Shown here piece after piece: positions 1 to 7,583 of a stretch of DNA of 64,000 nt. The notes under the pieces were generated by a model. It was not told where the DNA came from. It saw only the letters and a list, made by a program, of their open reading frames with translations, and ran no database searches. Origin of the DNA: AP-15 sp035570935 (GTDB taxonomy: Bacteria; Pseudomonadota; Alphaproteobacteria; ATCC43930; CGMCC-115725); NCBI GenBank assembly GCA_035570935.1, contig DATMKU010000032.1, positions 1-64,000 on the forward strand, in the 5' to 3' direction. Within the stretch, counting starts at the first letter, position 1; each line of letters opens with the position of its first letter. The position numbers and the translations under genes were made by a program.

Positions 1-47
1 AGCGCCGCGGAAAACTCGGTCAACCGATCCTCGATATTTTCGGCCAT
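1..47 (-). CDS. 5' end of an unidentified gene, cut by the left edge
   Basis: Only the first 15 codons are in the window (protein begins MAENIEDRLTEFSAA). The ATG lies at 45-47 on the minus strand and is preceded by a purine-rich GGAGAG ribosome-binding site about 4 bases upstream, which is why I accept it as a true start. The peptide is acidic and too short to identify a family. The gene is divergent from the ECF sigma-factor gene that starts at 349. Confidence 0.5.
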   Translation of the reverse strand, partial: MAENIEDRLTEFSAA

Positions 48-348
48 GGCCTCTCTCCACGAAATTTCTTTTGAAAGGATGGGCCCGCGCGCCGCCCGGC
101 GCCACCGGACGAATGGGCGGGTCTGCGATATCCCGCCCCGGCGATTGGCCAATCCCGGCTCGACAGGTGTGCCCTGGCGAGTTCGAGAGCGGACCCGACA
201 GCCATTCTCCGCCCGTCACGATCGCCTTGATCCCGGCCGGACCGATATGCTCCGGTAGGATCATGCACCGTATGGCGGCCTTTGCCGGCTCCGGTTCGGA
301 TTTGGTTCGCCGCCATCGGTCGGGCCGCGGCGCCTCTCGGCGCAGGAG
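48..348. other. intergenic region between divergent genes
   Basis: About 300 bases separate the left-edge minus-strand gene from the sigma-factor gene. No convincing protein, RNA gene or strong palindrome is visible. It should hold the promoters of both divergent units. I could not assign -35/-10 elements. Confidence 0.4.
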
Positions 349-915
349 GTGAAGATCGCCGATCCCGACACGGCGCCGGCATCGGCGTTGCGATTGCAGA
401 AGCTGATCGGCGCTGCCGCGCGGCGCGACCGGGCCGCCTTCACCGCACTTTATACGCTGACCTCGGCGAAACTGTTTGGCGTCGCGCTGCGAATCCTGCG
501 GCAACGGCAATCGGCCGAGGAGGCGTTGCAGGAAAGCTTTGTCGCGATATGGCAGCGCGCGGGCGACTACGAGCCGGCGCGCGGCTCGGCGATGGGGTGG
601 CTGGTGACGATCGTGCGCCATTGCGCGATCGACCAGTTGCGCCGCAGCACCGCCCGCCCGGAGAGCCGCACCGCGCCCGAGGAGGCGCTGACGGCGTTGG
701 CCGCGGCCGGCAGCGCCGACAGCGGCGCCGAATTGCGCGCGTTGCAGCATTGCCTCGACGAGCTGGACGAGCAGCCGCGTCGCGCGGTGCTGCTCGCCTA
801 TTGCTATGGCCTGACCCGCGAGGAGCTGGCGGCGCGGCTCGAGGTGCCGGTCGGAACCGTCAAGAGCTGGCTGCGGCGCAGCCTCGAACGTTTGCAGAAG
901 TGTCTCGAGGGATGA
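349..915 (+). CDS. ECF-type RNA polymerase sigma factor (SigK-like)
   Basis: This 188-residue protein has the two-domain ECF layout. Region 2, at roughly residues 20-100, contains the AEEALQESFVAIWQR core-binding helix and the WLVTIVRHCAIDQLRR stretch. Region 4, at about residues 134-186, is a helix-turn-helix reading TREELAARLEVPVGTVKSWL. It should direct RNA polymerase to a small regulon in response to an envelope signal. The start is a GTG at 349 with AGGAG directly in front of it, closer than usual, so the exact start is uncertain. The stop overlaps the start of the anti-sigma gene (ATGA at 912-915), which implies translational coupling. The order sigma, RskA-type anti-sigma, secreted fasciclin matches the SigK arrangement known from mycobacteria. 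Confidence 0.9.
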   Translation: MKIADPDTAPASALRLQKLIGAAARRDRAAFTALYTLTSAKLFGVALRILRQRQSAEEALQESFVAIWQRAGDYEPARGSAMGWLVTIVRHCAIDQLRRSTARPESRTAPEEALTALAAAGSADSGAELRALQHCLDELDEQPRRAVLLAYCYGLTREELAARLEVPVGTVKSWLRRSLERLQKCLEG

Positions 916-1616
916 GGTACGACGATCCGGAATTGCGCGAGCGGCTCGCCGCCGAATACGTGCTCGGCACGATGCCGAGCCGGGCGCGGCGGCGCTTCGA
1001 CCGGCTGATCGCGGCCGATCCGGTATTGGCGCGGATGGTCGGCGACTGGGCGGACCGGCTGGCACCGCTCGACGACGCGACCCCAGCCGAGGCGCCGAGA
1101 GCACGGGTGTGGCGCGCGATCGAGGCGCGCATCGCGGTTGCCGGCGCCGCGCCGGCAGCAACAGTGCCCGATCCGTGGTTCCGCTCGCTTGCTTTCTGGC
1201 GCGGGCTGGCGATTGCCGCGAGCCTCGCCGCCGCGGTGCTGGTGCTTTATGTGGCGCTGTTCGCCGGGAGGGCGCCGTCGCCGACCGTCGTCGCGGTGCT
1301 CGCCGGTCATGGCGGCGAGCCGGGCTGGGTCGGGCTGACCGGACCGCGGCCGGGTGAGGTCAGTTTTTCCGCGGTGGCGCCGCCGCCCGAGCCGAAGCCG
1401 CATGCTTTCGAGTTGTGGGGCATTGCCGGCGGGCCGCCGCGCTCGCTCGGCCTGTTGCCGCAACAGTCGGGCGAAGCGGTGGCATTGCGCGCGGCGCGAT
1501 TGCCGCCGCCGGGCGGGGTTTTGGCGGTCAGCCTCGAACCGGCCGGGGGCTCCCCGACCGGGTTGCCGACCGGCCCGGTCCTTTACCAAGGCAAAGTGCT
1601 GGTCCGCGCGCCCTGA
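912..1616 (+). CDS. RskA-type transmembrane anti-sigma factor
   Basis: This 234-residue protein has a cytoplasmic N-terminal part with the EYVLGTMPSRARRRFDRL pattern typical of the zinc-less RskA group (no HxxxCxxC motif). One transmembrane helix lies at about residues 98-118 and an extracytoplasmic RskA domain at about 119-230. It should bind the upstream sigma factor at the membrane and release it on proteolysis. The ATG at 912 overlaps the sigma-factor stop, so the pair is one operon. Another frame is open much further upstream, but only the part from 912 has family similarity. Confidence 0.88.
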   Translation: MRYDDPELRERLAAEYVLGTMPSRARRRFDRLIAADPVLARMVGDWADRLAPLDDATPAEAPRARVWRAIEARIAVAGAAPAATVPDPWFRSLAFWRGLAIAASLAAAVLVLYVALFAGRAPSPTVVAVLAGHGGEPGWVGLTGPRPGEVSFSAVAPPPEPKPHAFELWGIAGGPPRSLGLLPQQSGEAVALRAARLPPPGGVLAVSLEPAGGSPTGLPTGPVLYQGKVLVRAP

Positions 1617-1753
1617 GCCGGCGGCCGCGCGATCGCACAAAATTTTCGCCGACCTGCATCCATGCCCGGCGCCGCTGCGTAGCGCGCTGGTGACGGCCTG
1701 ACGGCGCCCTGCCCTATCGCAGCCGCCACCGGACCCTGACAGCGAGGTTTCGC

Positions 1754-2305
1754 ATGAATTGGAAATTGTTGAGTGCAACTGCCGTGATCGCGCTGAGCTT
1801 GGGCGCGAGCGCGGTGGCGGCGATGGACCCGATAGTCGGCGGCGCATCGATGTACGCCAGCAAGAACATCGTACAGAACGCGGTCAACTCGCAGGATCAC
1901 ACGACCCTCGTCGCCGCGGTCAAGGCCGCCGGGCTCGTCCCGACCTTGGAAAGCGCGGGCCCGTTCACCGTCTTCGCCCCACCCAACGAGGCGTTCGCGG
2001 CACTGCCGGCCGGCACCGTCCAAACCCTGCTGCAACCCGAAAACAAGGGCGAGCTGACCAAGATCCTGACCTATCACGTCGTCCCCGGCCGGTATGACGC
2101 CGCGATCCTTGAGCATGACGTGCAGTCGACCCCTGGCAACCGGATTTCGCTGAAGACCGTTGAGGGCGAACCGCTGATCATCTCGTGGAGCGACAACGGC
2201 TTGTGGATCACCGACCAGAAGGGCGACACGGCCCGCGTCACGATCCCCGACGTCTACCAGTCGAACGGCGTCATCATGGTCGTCGACAAGGTCCTGATGC
2301 CGTAA
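1754..2305 (+). CDS. secreted fasciclin (FAS1) domain protein
   Basis: This 183-residue protein has a Sec signal peptide (about residues 1-23, hydrophobic core ATAVIALSLGASAVAA). A single FAS1 domain covers most of the rest, with the hallmarks GPFTVFAPPNEAFAALP (H1 box), LTYHVVPGRY and the C-terminal NGVIMVVDKVLMP. It is probably a periplasmic or surface protein mediating adhesion or protein contacts. The ATG at 1754 follows an AGCGAGG ribosome-binding site. It lies 137 bases downstream of the sigma/anti-sigma pair and is the likely target of that sigma factor, by analogy with the mycobacterial SigK-RskA-MPT70/MPT83 locus. The family call is secure; the regulation is inferred. Confidence 0.92.
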   Translation: MNWKLLSATAVIALSLGASAVAAMDPIVGGASMYASKNIVQNAVNSQDHTTLVAAVKAAGLVPTLESAGPFTVFAPPNEAFAALPAGTVQTLLQPENKGELTKILTYHVVPGRYDAAILEHDVQSTPGNRISLKTVEGEPLIISWSDNGLWITDQKGDTARVTIPDVYQSNGVIMVVDKVLMP

Positions 2306-2440
2306 CCCGACTGCTTCCGATCTCGGGCAACCTGCTGGAATGGGGGCAACCTTCGGATGGGTTGCCTCAATACCGAAATGAGCCGCGCGTATTTCTTGCG
2401 GCAAAACCATATTACTGTTCAGATAGCGGATTCATAGTTA

Positions 2441-2459
2441 ACCGTAAAAAATTTACGGT
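2441..2459. promoter_or_regulatory. perfect 8-bp inverted repeat in an AT-rich intergenic stretch
   Basis: ACCGTAAA at 2441-2448 and TTTACGGT at 2452-2459 are exact inverted arms around a 3-base AAA spacer. It sits 133 bases before the small Tat-signal gene and 136 bases after the fasciclin gene. No U-run follows it, so it fits an operator better than a terminator. Its role is inferred only. Confidence 0.4.
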
Positions 2460-2591
2460 ACCGCGTGAACCGATTACCTGCAACCGCGTTTGATTGCTTG
2501 GGATAGAAGCTTGACCTTACTTCGGAAAAACGACGAAACGAGATATATCGATAGATCGACCAGTAATCCACGGCAATGAAAGGAGAGCATC

Positions 2592-2858
2592 ATGGCAAAG
2601 TTGACCCGACGCTCGTTTCTGCAGCAGACCCCGGTCGGTGCGGCGACCCTCGGCGTGCTGCCGGCGATGCCCGCTCTGGCGCCCATTGGCCGCTCGCCCC
2701 AGGCGGCGGCGCCGCGATTGTCCGCCGCTTCTTCCGGCTCGATGGTCATCCATGTCAACGACGTCGCTACCGGCGAGATGAGCGTCCTCGTCGGTGCGCG
2801 CGAGGTCGTGCTGCGCGATCCGCGGCTGGTCGCGTACTTCATCGAAGCTGCCCGCTAG
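2592..2858 (+). CDS. small twin-arginine-signal protein
   Basis: This 88-residue protein begins MAKLTRRSFLQQ, a good Tat motif (RRSFLQ), followed by a weakly hydrophobic segment and an AxA-like region near residue 30. The mature part is about 50 residues and has no domain I recognise (core GSMVIHVNDVATGEMSVLVG). The start is preceded by AAAGGAGAGCATC, a strong ribosome-binding site. It lies 69 bases upstream of the DUF4331 gene in the same direction and is probably co-transcribed with it. The mature part could accompany the DUF4331 protein, which has no export signal of its own; this is inference from position only. Confidence 0.75.
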   Translation: MAKLTRRSFLQQTPVGAATLGVLPAMPALAPIGRSPQAAAPRLSAASSGSMVIHVNDVATGEMSVLVGAREVVLRDPRLVAYFIEAAR

Positions 2859-2927
2859 AGCGGGCCAAACACAGCCGTATTACAAGATAGAGCAGCCCGT
2901 CGCTTTTAGAGATTGAGAGGAGGTGAC

Positions 2928-4292
2928 ATGTCATCCCATCGTGAAGCCCCCGAGATTTCCAAGGACCCGGTAGCCGACAACACCGACGTCTACGCGTTTG
3001 TAAGCCCGAACGACCCGAACACGGTCACCCTGATCGCCAACTACATTCCGTTGGAGTGGCCGCCCGGCGGCCCGAACTTTTACGAGTTCGGTGACGACGT
3101 GCTTTATGAGATCAACATCGACAATGACGGCGATGGGCGCGCCGACATCACCTATCAATTCAATTTCCGGACCTCGGTGCAAAATCGTGACACCTTTCTA
3201 TACAATACCGGGCCGATCAGCTCGCTGACGGATCCGAATTGGAATGTGCGCCAGTTGTATTCGGTGACCCGGGTGAAGAATGGCCGAGAGACCGTCCTCG
3301 GCGACGCGCTCGCCTCTCCGCCGTGCAACATCGGCCCTTTTTCCACACCGGACTACGACACGCTGGCGCAGGAAGCGATCCACGTTTTGCCGAGTGGCGA
3401 GACGGTGTTCGCCGGGCAGCGCGCCGAGGGGTTCTATGTCGATTTGGGTTCGGTCTTCGACCTTCTCGATCTGCGGCCGTTCCAGAATCTGCATATCAAT
3501 CCAATGGCCGCCGCCCCGGGCGTCGACGGGACAAACCGGCTCAACGTCCATACTATGGCCATCCAGCTGCCCAAGAGCATGCTGACCCGCGACGGCTCCA
3601 ATCCCACTAATCCAGCGGACCCGCGCTCGGTCATCGGCGTCTATGCGTCGGCCAGTCGGCGCAAGGCGATTATCTTTGGGTCTAACGGCGAGGTCGAAGA
3701 ATACGGACCGTGGGTGCAAGTTTCGCGGCTCGGCAACCCCTTGTTCAACGAAGTCATAATCCCGCTCGGGCTCAAGGACTTCTGGAACTCGCAGTCGCCC
3801 AATAAAGACAGACAGTTCCTCAAATATGTCGAGTACCCGGAGGTCCCACAGCGGCTGGTGGAGGTCTATCCTGGAGTTTTTCCCGATCTGGCCGCCTATA
3901 AAAAGGCGCGAGCCGACCTGGTGGCCATTCTGCTCACCGGCATCCCGACGGGCATCATTCCCGGCTTCCAGAACGCGACGGGGCAAACGCCAGCGGATCT
4001 GCTGCGGCTGAACATGGCCATTCCGCCGACGGCGGCGCCGAACTTCCTCGGGATCCTGGGCGGCGACCTCGCCGGGTTTCCCAATGGGCGCCGGGTGACC
4101 GACGATGTCTTCACGATCGAGTTGCGCGCCATCGCCGGCGTCACGATCCCTTTGGTCGATCCTTCTTTCACTCCGGACGCGGCTGCGTCCGCGGTCACCG
4201 ACGGCCTCGACCCGAGCAGTGTCGCCTCCCCGTTCTTGGCGAGTTTTCCCTATCTGGGAATCCCATATTCCGGTTTTCACAACCCGAGTTAA
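2928..4292 (+). CDS. DUF4331 domain protein
   Basis: This 454-residue protein is DUF4331 over nearly its whole length. It opens with MSSHREAPEISKDPVADNTD and has YAFVSP and NFYEFGDDVLYEI in the usual places. Residues 65-73 (DNDGDGRAD) look like a Dx[DN]xDG calcium-binding loop. No signal peptide or membrane segment is visible. I chose ATG 2928 rather than an in-frame TTG at 2913 because AGAGGAGG sits directly upstream of 2928. The function of DUF4331 is unknown. It follows a small Tat-signal protein and precedes a small unknown protein and a nickel/cobalt permease on the same strand, so these may form one unit. Confidence 0.9.
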   Translation: MSSHREAPEISKDPVADNTDVYAFVSPNDPNTVTLIANYIPLEWPPGGPNFYEFGDDVLYEINIDNDGDGRADITYQFNFRTSVQNRDTFLYNTGPISSLTDPNWNVRQLYSVTRVKNGRETVLGDALASPPCNIGPFSTPDYDTLAQEAIHVLPSGETVFAGQRAEGFYVDLGSVFDLLDLRPFQNLHINPMAAAPGVDGTNRLNVHTMAIQLPKSMLTRDGSNPTNPADPRSVIGVYASASRRKAIIFGSNGEVEEYGPWVQVSRLGNPLFNEVIIPLGLKDFWNSQSPNKDRQFLKYVEYPEVPQRLVEVYPGVFPDLAAYKKARADLVAILLTGIPTGIIPGFQNATGQTPADLLRLNMAIPPTAAPNFLGILGGDLAGFPNGRRVTDDVFTIELRAIAGVTIPLVDPSFTPDAAASAVTDGLDPSSVASPFLASFPYLGIPYSGFHNPS

Positions 4293-4399
4293 CATCAGCC
4301 CGTTCCCGATTTGGATTACCCGCGAGAGCTCTACGCCAAGGCTTATCGGAAGAGCCTCGCGGGACCGACCACACATGGCGAGAAGAGGGGATCTGACAG

Positions 4400-4708
4400 A
4401 TGGCTGAGCAACATTCGGACAGGGTTCATCCCGAAAGTGTTGTGCTGGATATCGGACAGGATATCGGCGCGCTGATCATCTATACCGGGCCGGAGTTGCA
4501 CGGCCGGGAAATCGAGGTCAGCCCATGCGGGAGCATGACGCGGGTCCATGTCGAGGTCTTGGAACGCCGAATTAACGGCCGAGCGGTCTTCGCCGCAGTC
4601 TTTCCCGGGCTCCGCGCGGGGGACTACGATATTTGGGAAAACCGCGCGAACCCCAGCGGCGCCGTCACCATAGTCGGGGGTGAGGTTGTGACCGTCGACC
4701 GGCGGTAA
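4400..4708 (+). CDS. small conserved protein of unknown function
   Basis: This 102-residue soluble protein has the core VVLDIGQDIGALIIYTGPELHGREIEVSP and a C-terminal half rich in short beta-strand-like segments (AVFPGLRAGDYDIW, VTIVGGEVVTV). I remember similar short proteins with a V[VL]DIG-[DG]-GAL core but know of no proven function. The ATG at 4400 has GAGGGG about nine bases upstream. It sits between the DUF4331 gene and the nickel/cobalt permease gene, which hints at a metal- or envelope-related role; that is context only. Confidence 0.75.
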   Translation: MAEQHSDRVHPESVVLDIGQDIGALIIYTGPELHGREIEVSPCGSMTRVHVEVLERRINGRAVFAAVFPGLRAGDYDIWENRANPSGAVTIVGGEVVTVDRR

Positions 4709-4789
4709 CCGACGCAAGAAGCTCCCGTCGGGGTCGAGATTGCTCGCCTCGGCGCGCCGCCGCCCGCACGCGGATCAGATATCGTTTCC

Positions 4790-5869
4790 ATGATATTCTG
4801 GCTGGACATGCTCGCTTTGCTGAGCCGAACCCGTCGGCGGTCCGCCGCTCTCCGGCGGCCGATTACCGGCATCTACGCCGTGCTGATCCTCGCCAACCTG
4901 ACGGTGTGGGGGTGGGCGGCGCTGGTGTTTTGGAACCAGCCGATCCTCCTCGGCACCGCGTTGCTAGCCTATGGATTCGGCCTGCGCCACGCGGTCGATG
5001 CCGACCATATCGCGGCGATCGACAACGTGACCCGCAAGCTGATGCAAGCGGGAAAGCGGCCGGTCGGGATCGGCCTGTTCTTTGCGATGGGTCACTCGAC
5101 CGTCGTAATCCTGGCCGCGGCGGGCGTCGCCGGCACAGCGATGGCGCTGGCAGGATCCCTTGACCGGTTCGAGGCGGTCGGCAGCGTCATCGGCACCAGT
5201 GTGTCGGCGTTGTTCCTGTTCGCTATCGCCGCGACCAATTTGATTATCCTGCGCGGCGTTTGGCGGAGTTTCCGGCACGTGCGCAGGGGCGGCCGATACG
5301 TCGAAGAGGATCTCGATCTGCTGCTCAATAGCCGCGGCCTGCTCGCGCGCTTGTTCCGCCCGCTGTTTCGGCTCGTCAGCGAGAGCTGGCACATGTATCC
5401 GCTCGGCTTTCTGTTCGGGCTCGGGTTCGACACCGCGACCGAGGTGGCACTGCTCGCGGTTTCGGCGACCGCGGCCGCCAAAGGGGTGTCGGCCTGGGCG
5501 ATAATGGTGTTCCCGGCGCTGTTCGCCGCGGGCATGTCGCTGATCGACACCACCGACGGCATCCTTATGCTGGGCGCCTATGACTGGGCGTTCATCAAGC
5601 CGATCCGCAAGCTCTACTATAATTTGACGATCACCTTTGTGTCGGTAGTGGTCGCGGTGCTGATCGGGGGCATCGAAGCGCTGGGACTGATGGGTGATCA
5701 GTTCGCGCTGAAAGGTGCATTCTGGGATGGCGTCGGTGCGCTGAACGGCAACTTCACCGCGCTCGGCGTCGCCGTCATCGGTCTGTTCATCGCCGCCTGG
5801 GTCGGCTCGGTCGTCGTCTATCGCTATACGTCCCTGGACGAAATCCAGGCGACATCCGCTGAGAGATAA
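4790..5869 (+). CDS. NiCoT-family nickel/cobalt permease (HoxN/NixA type)
   Basis: This 359-residue integral membrane protein has about eight hydrophobic segments. The NiCoT signature RHAVDADHIAAIDNVTRK is at about residues 66-83, and the second and third family motifs GLGFDTATE and LGAYDWAF are also present. It should import Ni2+ or Co2+ through the inner membrane for metalloenzymes. Two in-frame ATGs (4790 and 4808) are possible starts and neither has a strong ribosome-binding site. No hydrogenase, urease or cobalamin genes are in the window to show which metal is used. A hairpin at 5883-5907 follows the stop. Confidence 0.93.
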   Translation: MIFWLDMLALLSRTRRRSAALRRPITGIYAVLILANLTVWGWAALVFWNQPILLGTALLAYGFGLRHAVDADHIAAIDNVTRKLMQAGKRPVGIGLFFAMGHSTVVILAAAGVAGTAMALAGSLDRFEAVGSVIGTSVSALFLFAIAATNLIILRGVWRSFRHVRRGGRYVEEDLDLLLNSRGLLARLFRPLFRLVSESWHMYPLGFLFGLGFDTATEVALLAVSATAAAKGVSAWAIMVFPALFAAGMSLIDTTDGILMLGAYDWAFIKPIRKLYYNLTITFVSVVVAVLIGGIEALGLMGDQFALKGAFWDGVGALNGNFTALGVAVIGLFIAAWVGSVVVYRYTSLDEIQATSAER

Positions 5870-5882
5870 TCCACCGGTCGAA

Positions 5883-5907
5883 CCGGCGCCGCACGGATCG
5901 GCGCCGG
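5883..5907. terminator. GC-rich hairpin between convergent genes
   Basis: CCGGCGCCG at 5883-5891 and CGGCGCCGG at 5899-5907 form an exact 9-bp stem with a 7-base loop. It lies in the 44-base gap between the permease gene and the convergent monooxygenase pseudogene. There is no T-run, so it is a plausible bidirectional stop structure but not a classic intrinsic terminator. Confidence 0.45.
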
Positions 5908-5913
5908 CCGGTG

Positions 5914-7492
5914 TCACCCGGAGCCGACGGGCGCCGCCGATCCGAGGAGTTTGGATAGATAGTGCGGCAGGCGCGTCGAAACCTCGCGCGCACCGCAGCG
6001 AAACCCGACATAGCCATCGGGGCGGATCAAATATGCAGTCGCGGCCGATCCGTAGCGCGCCATGGCCTCGCCGCTGCGGTCGACCAGGTCGCCTCCGGCG
6101 GCTCCCGCTGCGGCGACGCGGCGCACTGCGATCGATTGCCGCCAAGCCGCAGGTATCACGGGCGCAGACTCGGCGCCGCCGCCAACCAGCAGCAGCAGAT
6201 GGCAGCGGCGTTCGGCAACAACGTCGTAGAGCCGCATCGAAACCCTGCGCTTCATATCCTCGAGCAGCACGTCGGGCGCGCGGTCGCCGGCGTGGGGGCC
6301 GTCACTTCCGACGGCGTGGTCTTCGACGATCGGGCTGTGCCGGTAGTCGATGCCGAGCCCGGATATCTGCTCGCCGATCTTTTCCGCCAGTGCCGGGATT
6401 TGCGTCGCGAGCGACATCAGGTGATCGCGGAGGAAGCGCGTGACCGACCCGTGCAACGACACAAGCCGCGTCGCGCGGTCGGTTTGGCGGATCACCGCCT
6501 CGTCGACCGGCTTGCGCTCGGCCTCGTAGCTGTCGAGCAAATTGGGGCTGACACCCTGGCCGATCACGAGAGCGAGTTTCCAGGCGAGGTTGAAAGCGTC
6601 CTGGATCCCCATGTTCATACCCTGGCCGCCGACCGGGCTATGAACATGCGCGGCATCGCCCGCCAGAAACACCCGGCCCCGGCGGAAATGCCCGGCTTCG
6701 CGGCGATGAATGCGGAACACTGCCGTCCAGCGCGGATCGGCGAGGCGCAGACCGCCGGGACCGCGCTCGTCCACCAGCGCCTGGCATTGCATGAGAGTGG
6801 GCTCGCCTTTCCAGTCGGCGGGCGAGTTGGCGATGATCAGCCGCCAGCGATCCGCGGGCAGCGGGAAAAACGCCAGCGCGCCAGCGCCGCGCAGCCAGAC
6901 TTGCGCCTCGTCATGGTCGAGATCGCCTTCGACGTTTATATCAGCCAGCACGAAATGCTCGGGATAGGTGCTGCCGGAAAATGAAACGCCAAGCTGGTCG
7001 CGGACCGTGCTGTGCATCCCATCACAGCCGAGAACCCAGTCGGCTTCGATCTCCTCGATCCGGTCGCCCTGGCGCAGTCTCGCCGACACGCCCGAGCCGT
7101 GGCGCGGCGTCAGCTCGACGAGTTCAGTGTTGCGCTCGGGCGGTACCCCCAATCGGGCGACGTGTTCTTCGAGGATCCGCTCGGTTTCGTCCTGGGGCAC
7201 CCCCATAACGCGTATCGAGCTGATGGGGCTTGCCGACGATTTTTTGGCGACAGGGCAGCGCATCTCCGCCGTCAACATCTTCGGCGACAGCCGGCGGATC
7301 GCCCATGTCAGTTTCGGTTCGCTCGAAACTCTCTACCGTGTGCGAGTGGATCGCGATCGCCCGCGACTGCGTCGCGCGATGAGCGTCCCTGTCGATCAGG
7401 CGGCATTGGATGCCAGCGCGTGCCAGTTCGTGCGCAATGACCAACCCGGTTGGACCGGCCCCGACGACCAGCGCACTCTGCCCGTTGCTCAT
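5914..7492 (-). pseudogene. FAD-dependent aromatic-ring monooxygenase (PheA/TfdB-like), broken by an internal inversion
   Basis: The ATG at 7490-7492 (ribosome-binding site GGAGGG) begins MSNGQSALVVGAGPTG, the Rossmann FAD motif, and runs normally to HTVESFE. The true next segment (LMGLADDFLATGQRISAVN to HVSFGSL) is on the plus strand between 7215 and 7326. The minus strand resumes at LDTRY, but in the wrong frame for the main C-terminal part. That part, from about 7207 down to 5914, begins VMGVPQDETERILEEH. It carries the second FAD motif (FLAGDAAHVHSPVGGQGMN) and a thioredoxin-like C-terminus. So the gene has one 112-bp inversion and a small nearby deletion, and cannot make a full protein. 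The intact family member would be about 530 residues. A divergent TetR gene at 7584 is the probable former regulator. Confidence 0.85.
7215..7326. repeat. inverted 112-bp segment bounded by TCGAGC/GCTCGA
   Basis: TCGAGC at 7215-7220 and GCTCGA at 7321-7326 are 6-bp inverted repeats. Between them the plus strand encodes monooxygenase residues that belong on the minus strand. Reversing exactly this segment gives an uninterrupted minus-strand reading (VESFE-LMGLADDF and HVSFGSL-DTRY) in frame across both junctions. Confidence 0.8.
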
Positions 7493-7510
7493 GGCTATCC
7501 CTCCTTTAAA

Positions 7511-7530
7511 TTGACTGACCGCCCAATCAA
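7511..7530. promoter_or_regulatory. candidate TetR operator between divergent genes
   Basis: TTGACTG at 7511-7517 and CAATCAA at 7524-7530 are imperfect inverted arms (six of seven pairs) around a 6-base centre. They lie between the monooxygenase start (7492) and the TetR start (7584), where such a repressor would be expected to bind. Inference from position and symmetry. Confidence 0.45.
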
Positions 7531-7583
7531 CATATTTGCGCAACGATTTGTTCAAGACCCGCCCTGGGTGGCACAATGCCGTG

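Noticed and set aside
804..1847. Long minus-strand frame (347 codons) across the anti-sigma gene
   Set aside because: It is a shadow of the high-GC codon pattern of the plus-strand anti-sigma gene; Arg-rich with no family similarity.
4964..6145. 393-codon minus-strand frame across the nickel/cobalt permease gene
   Set aside because: Arg/Asp/Gln-rich shadow of the real membrane protein; no start signals and no similarity.
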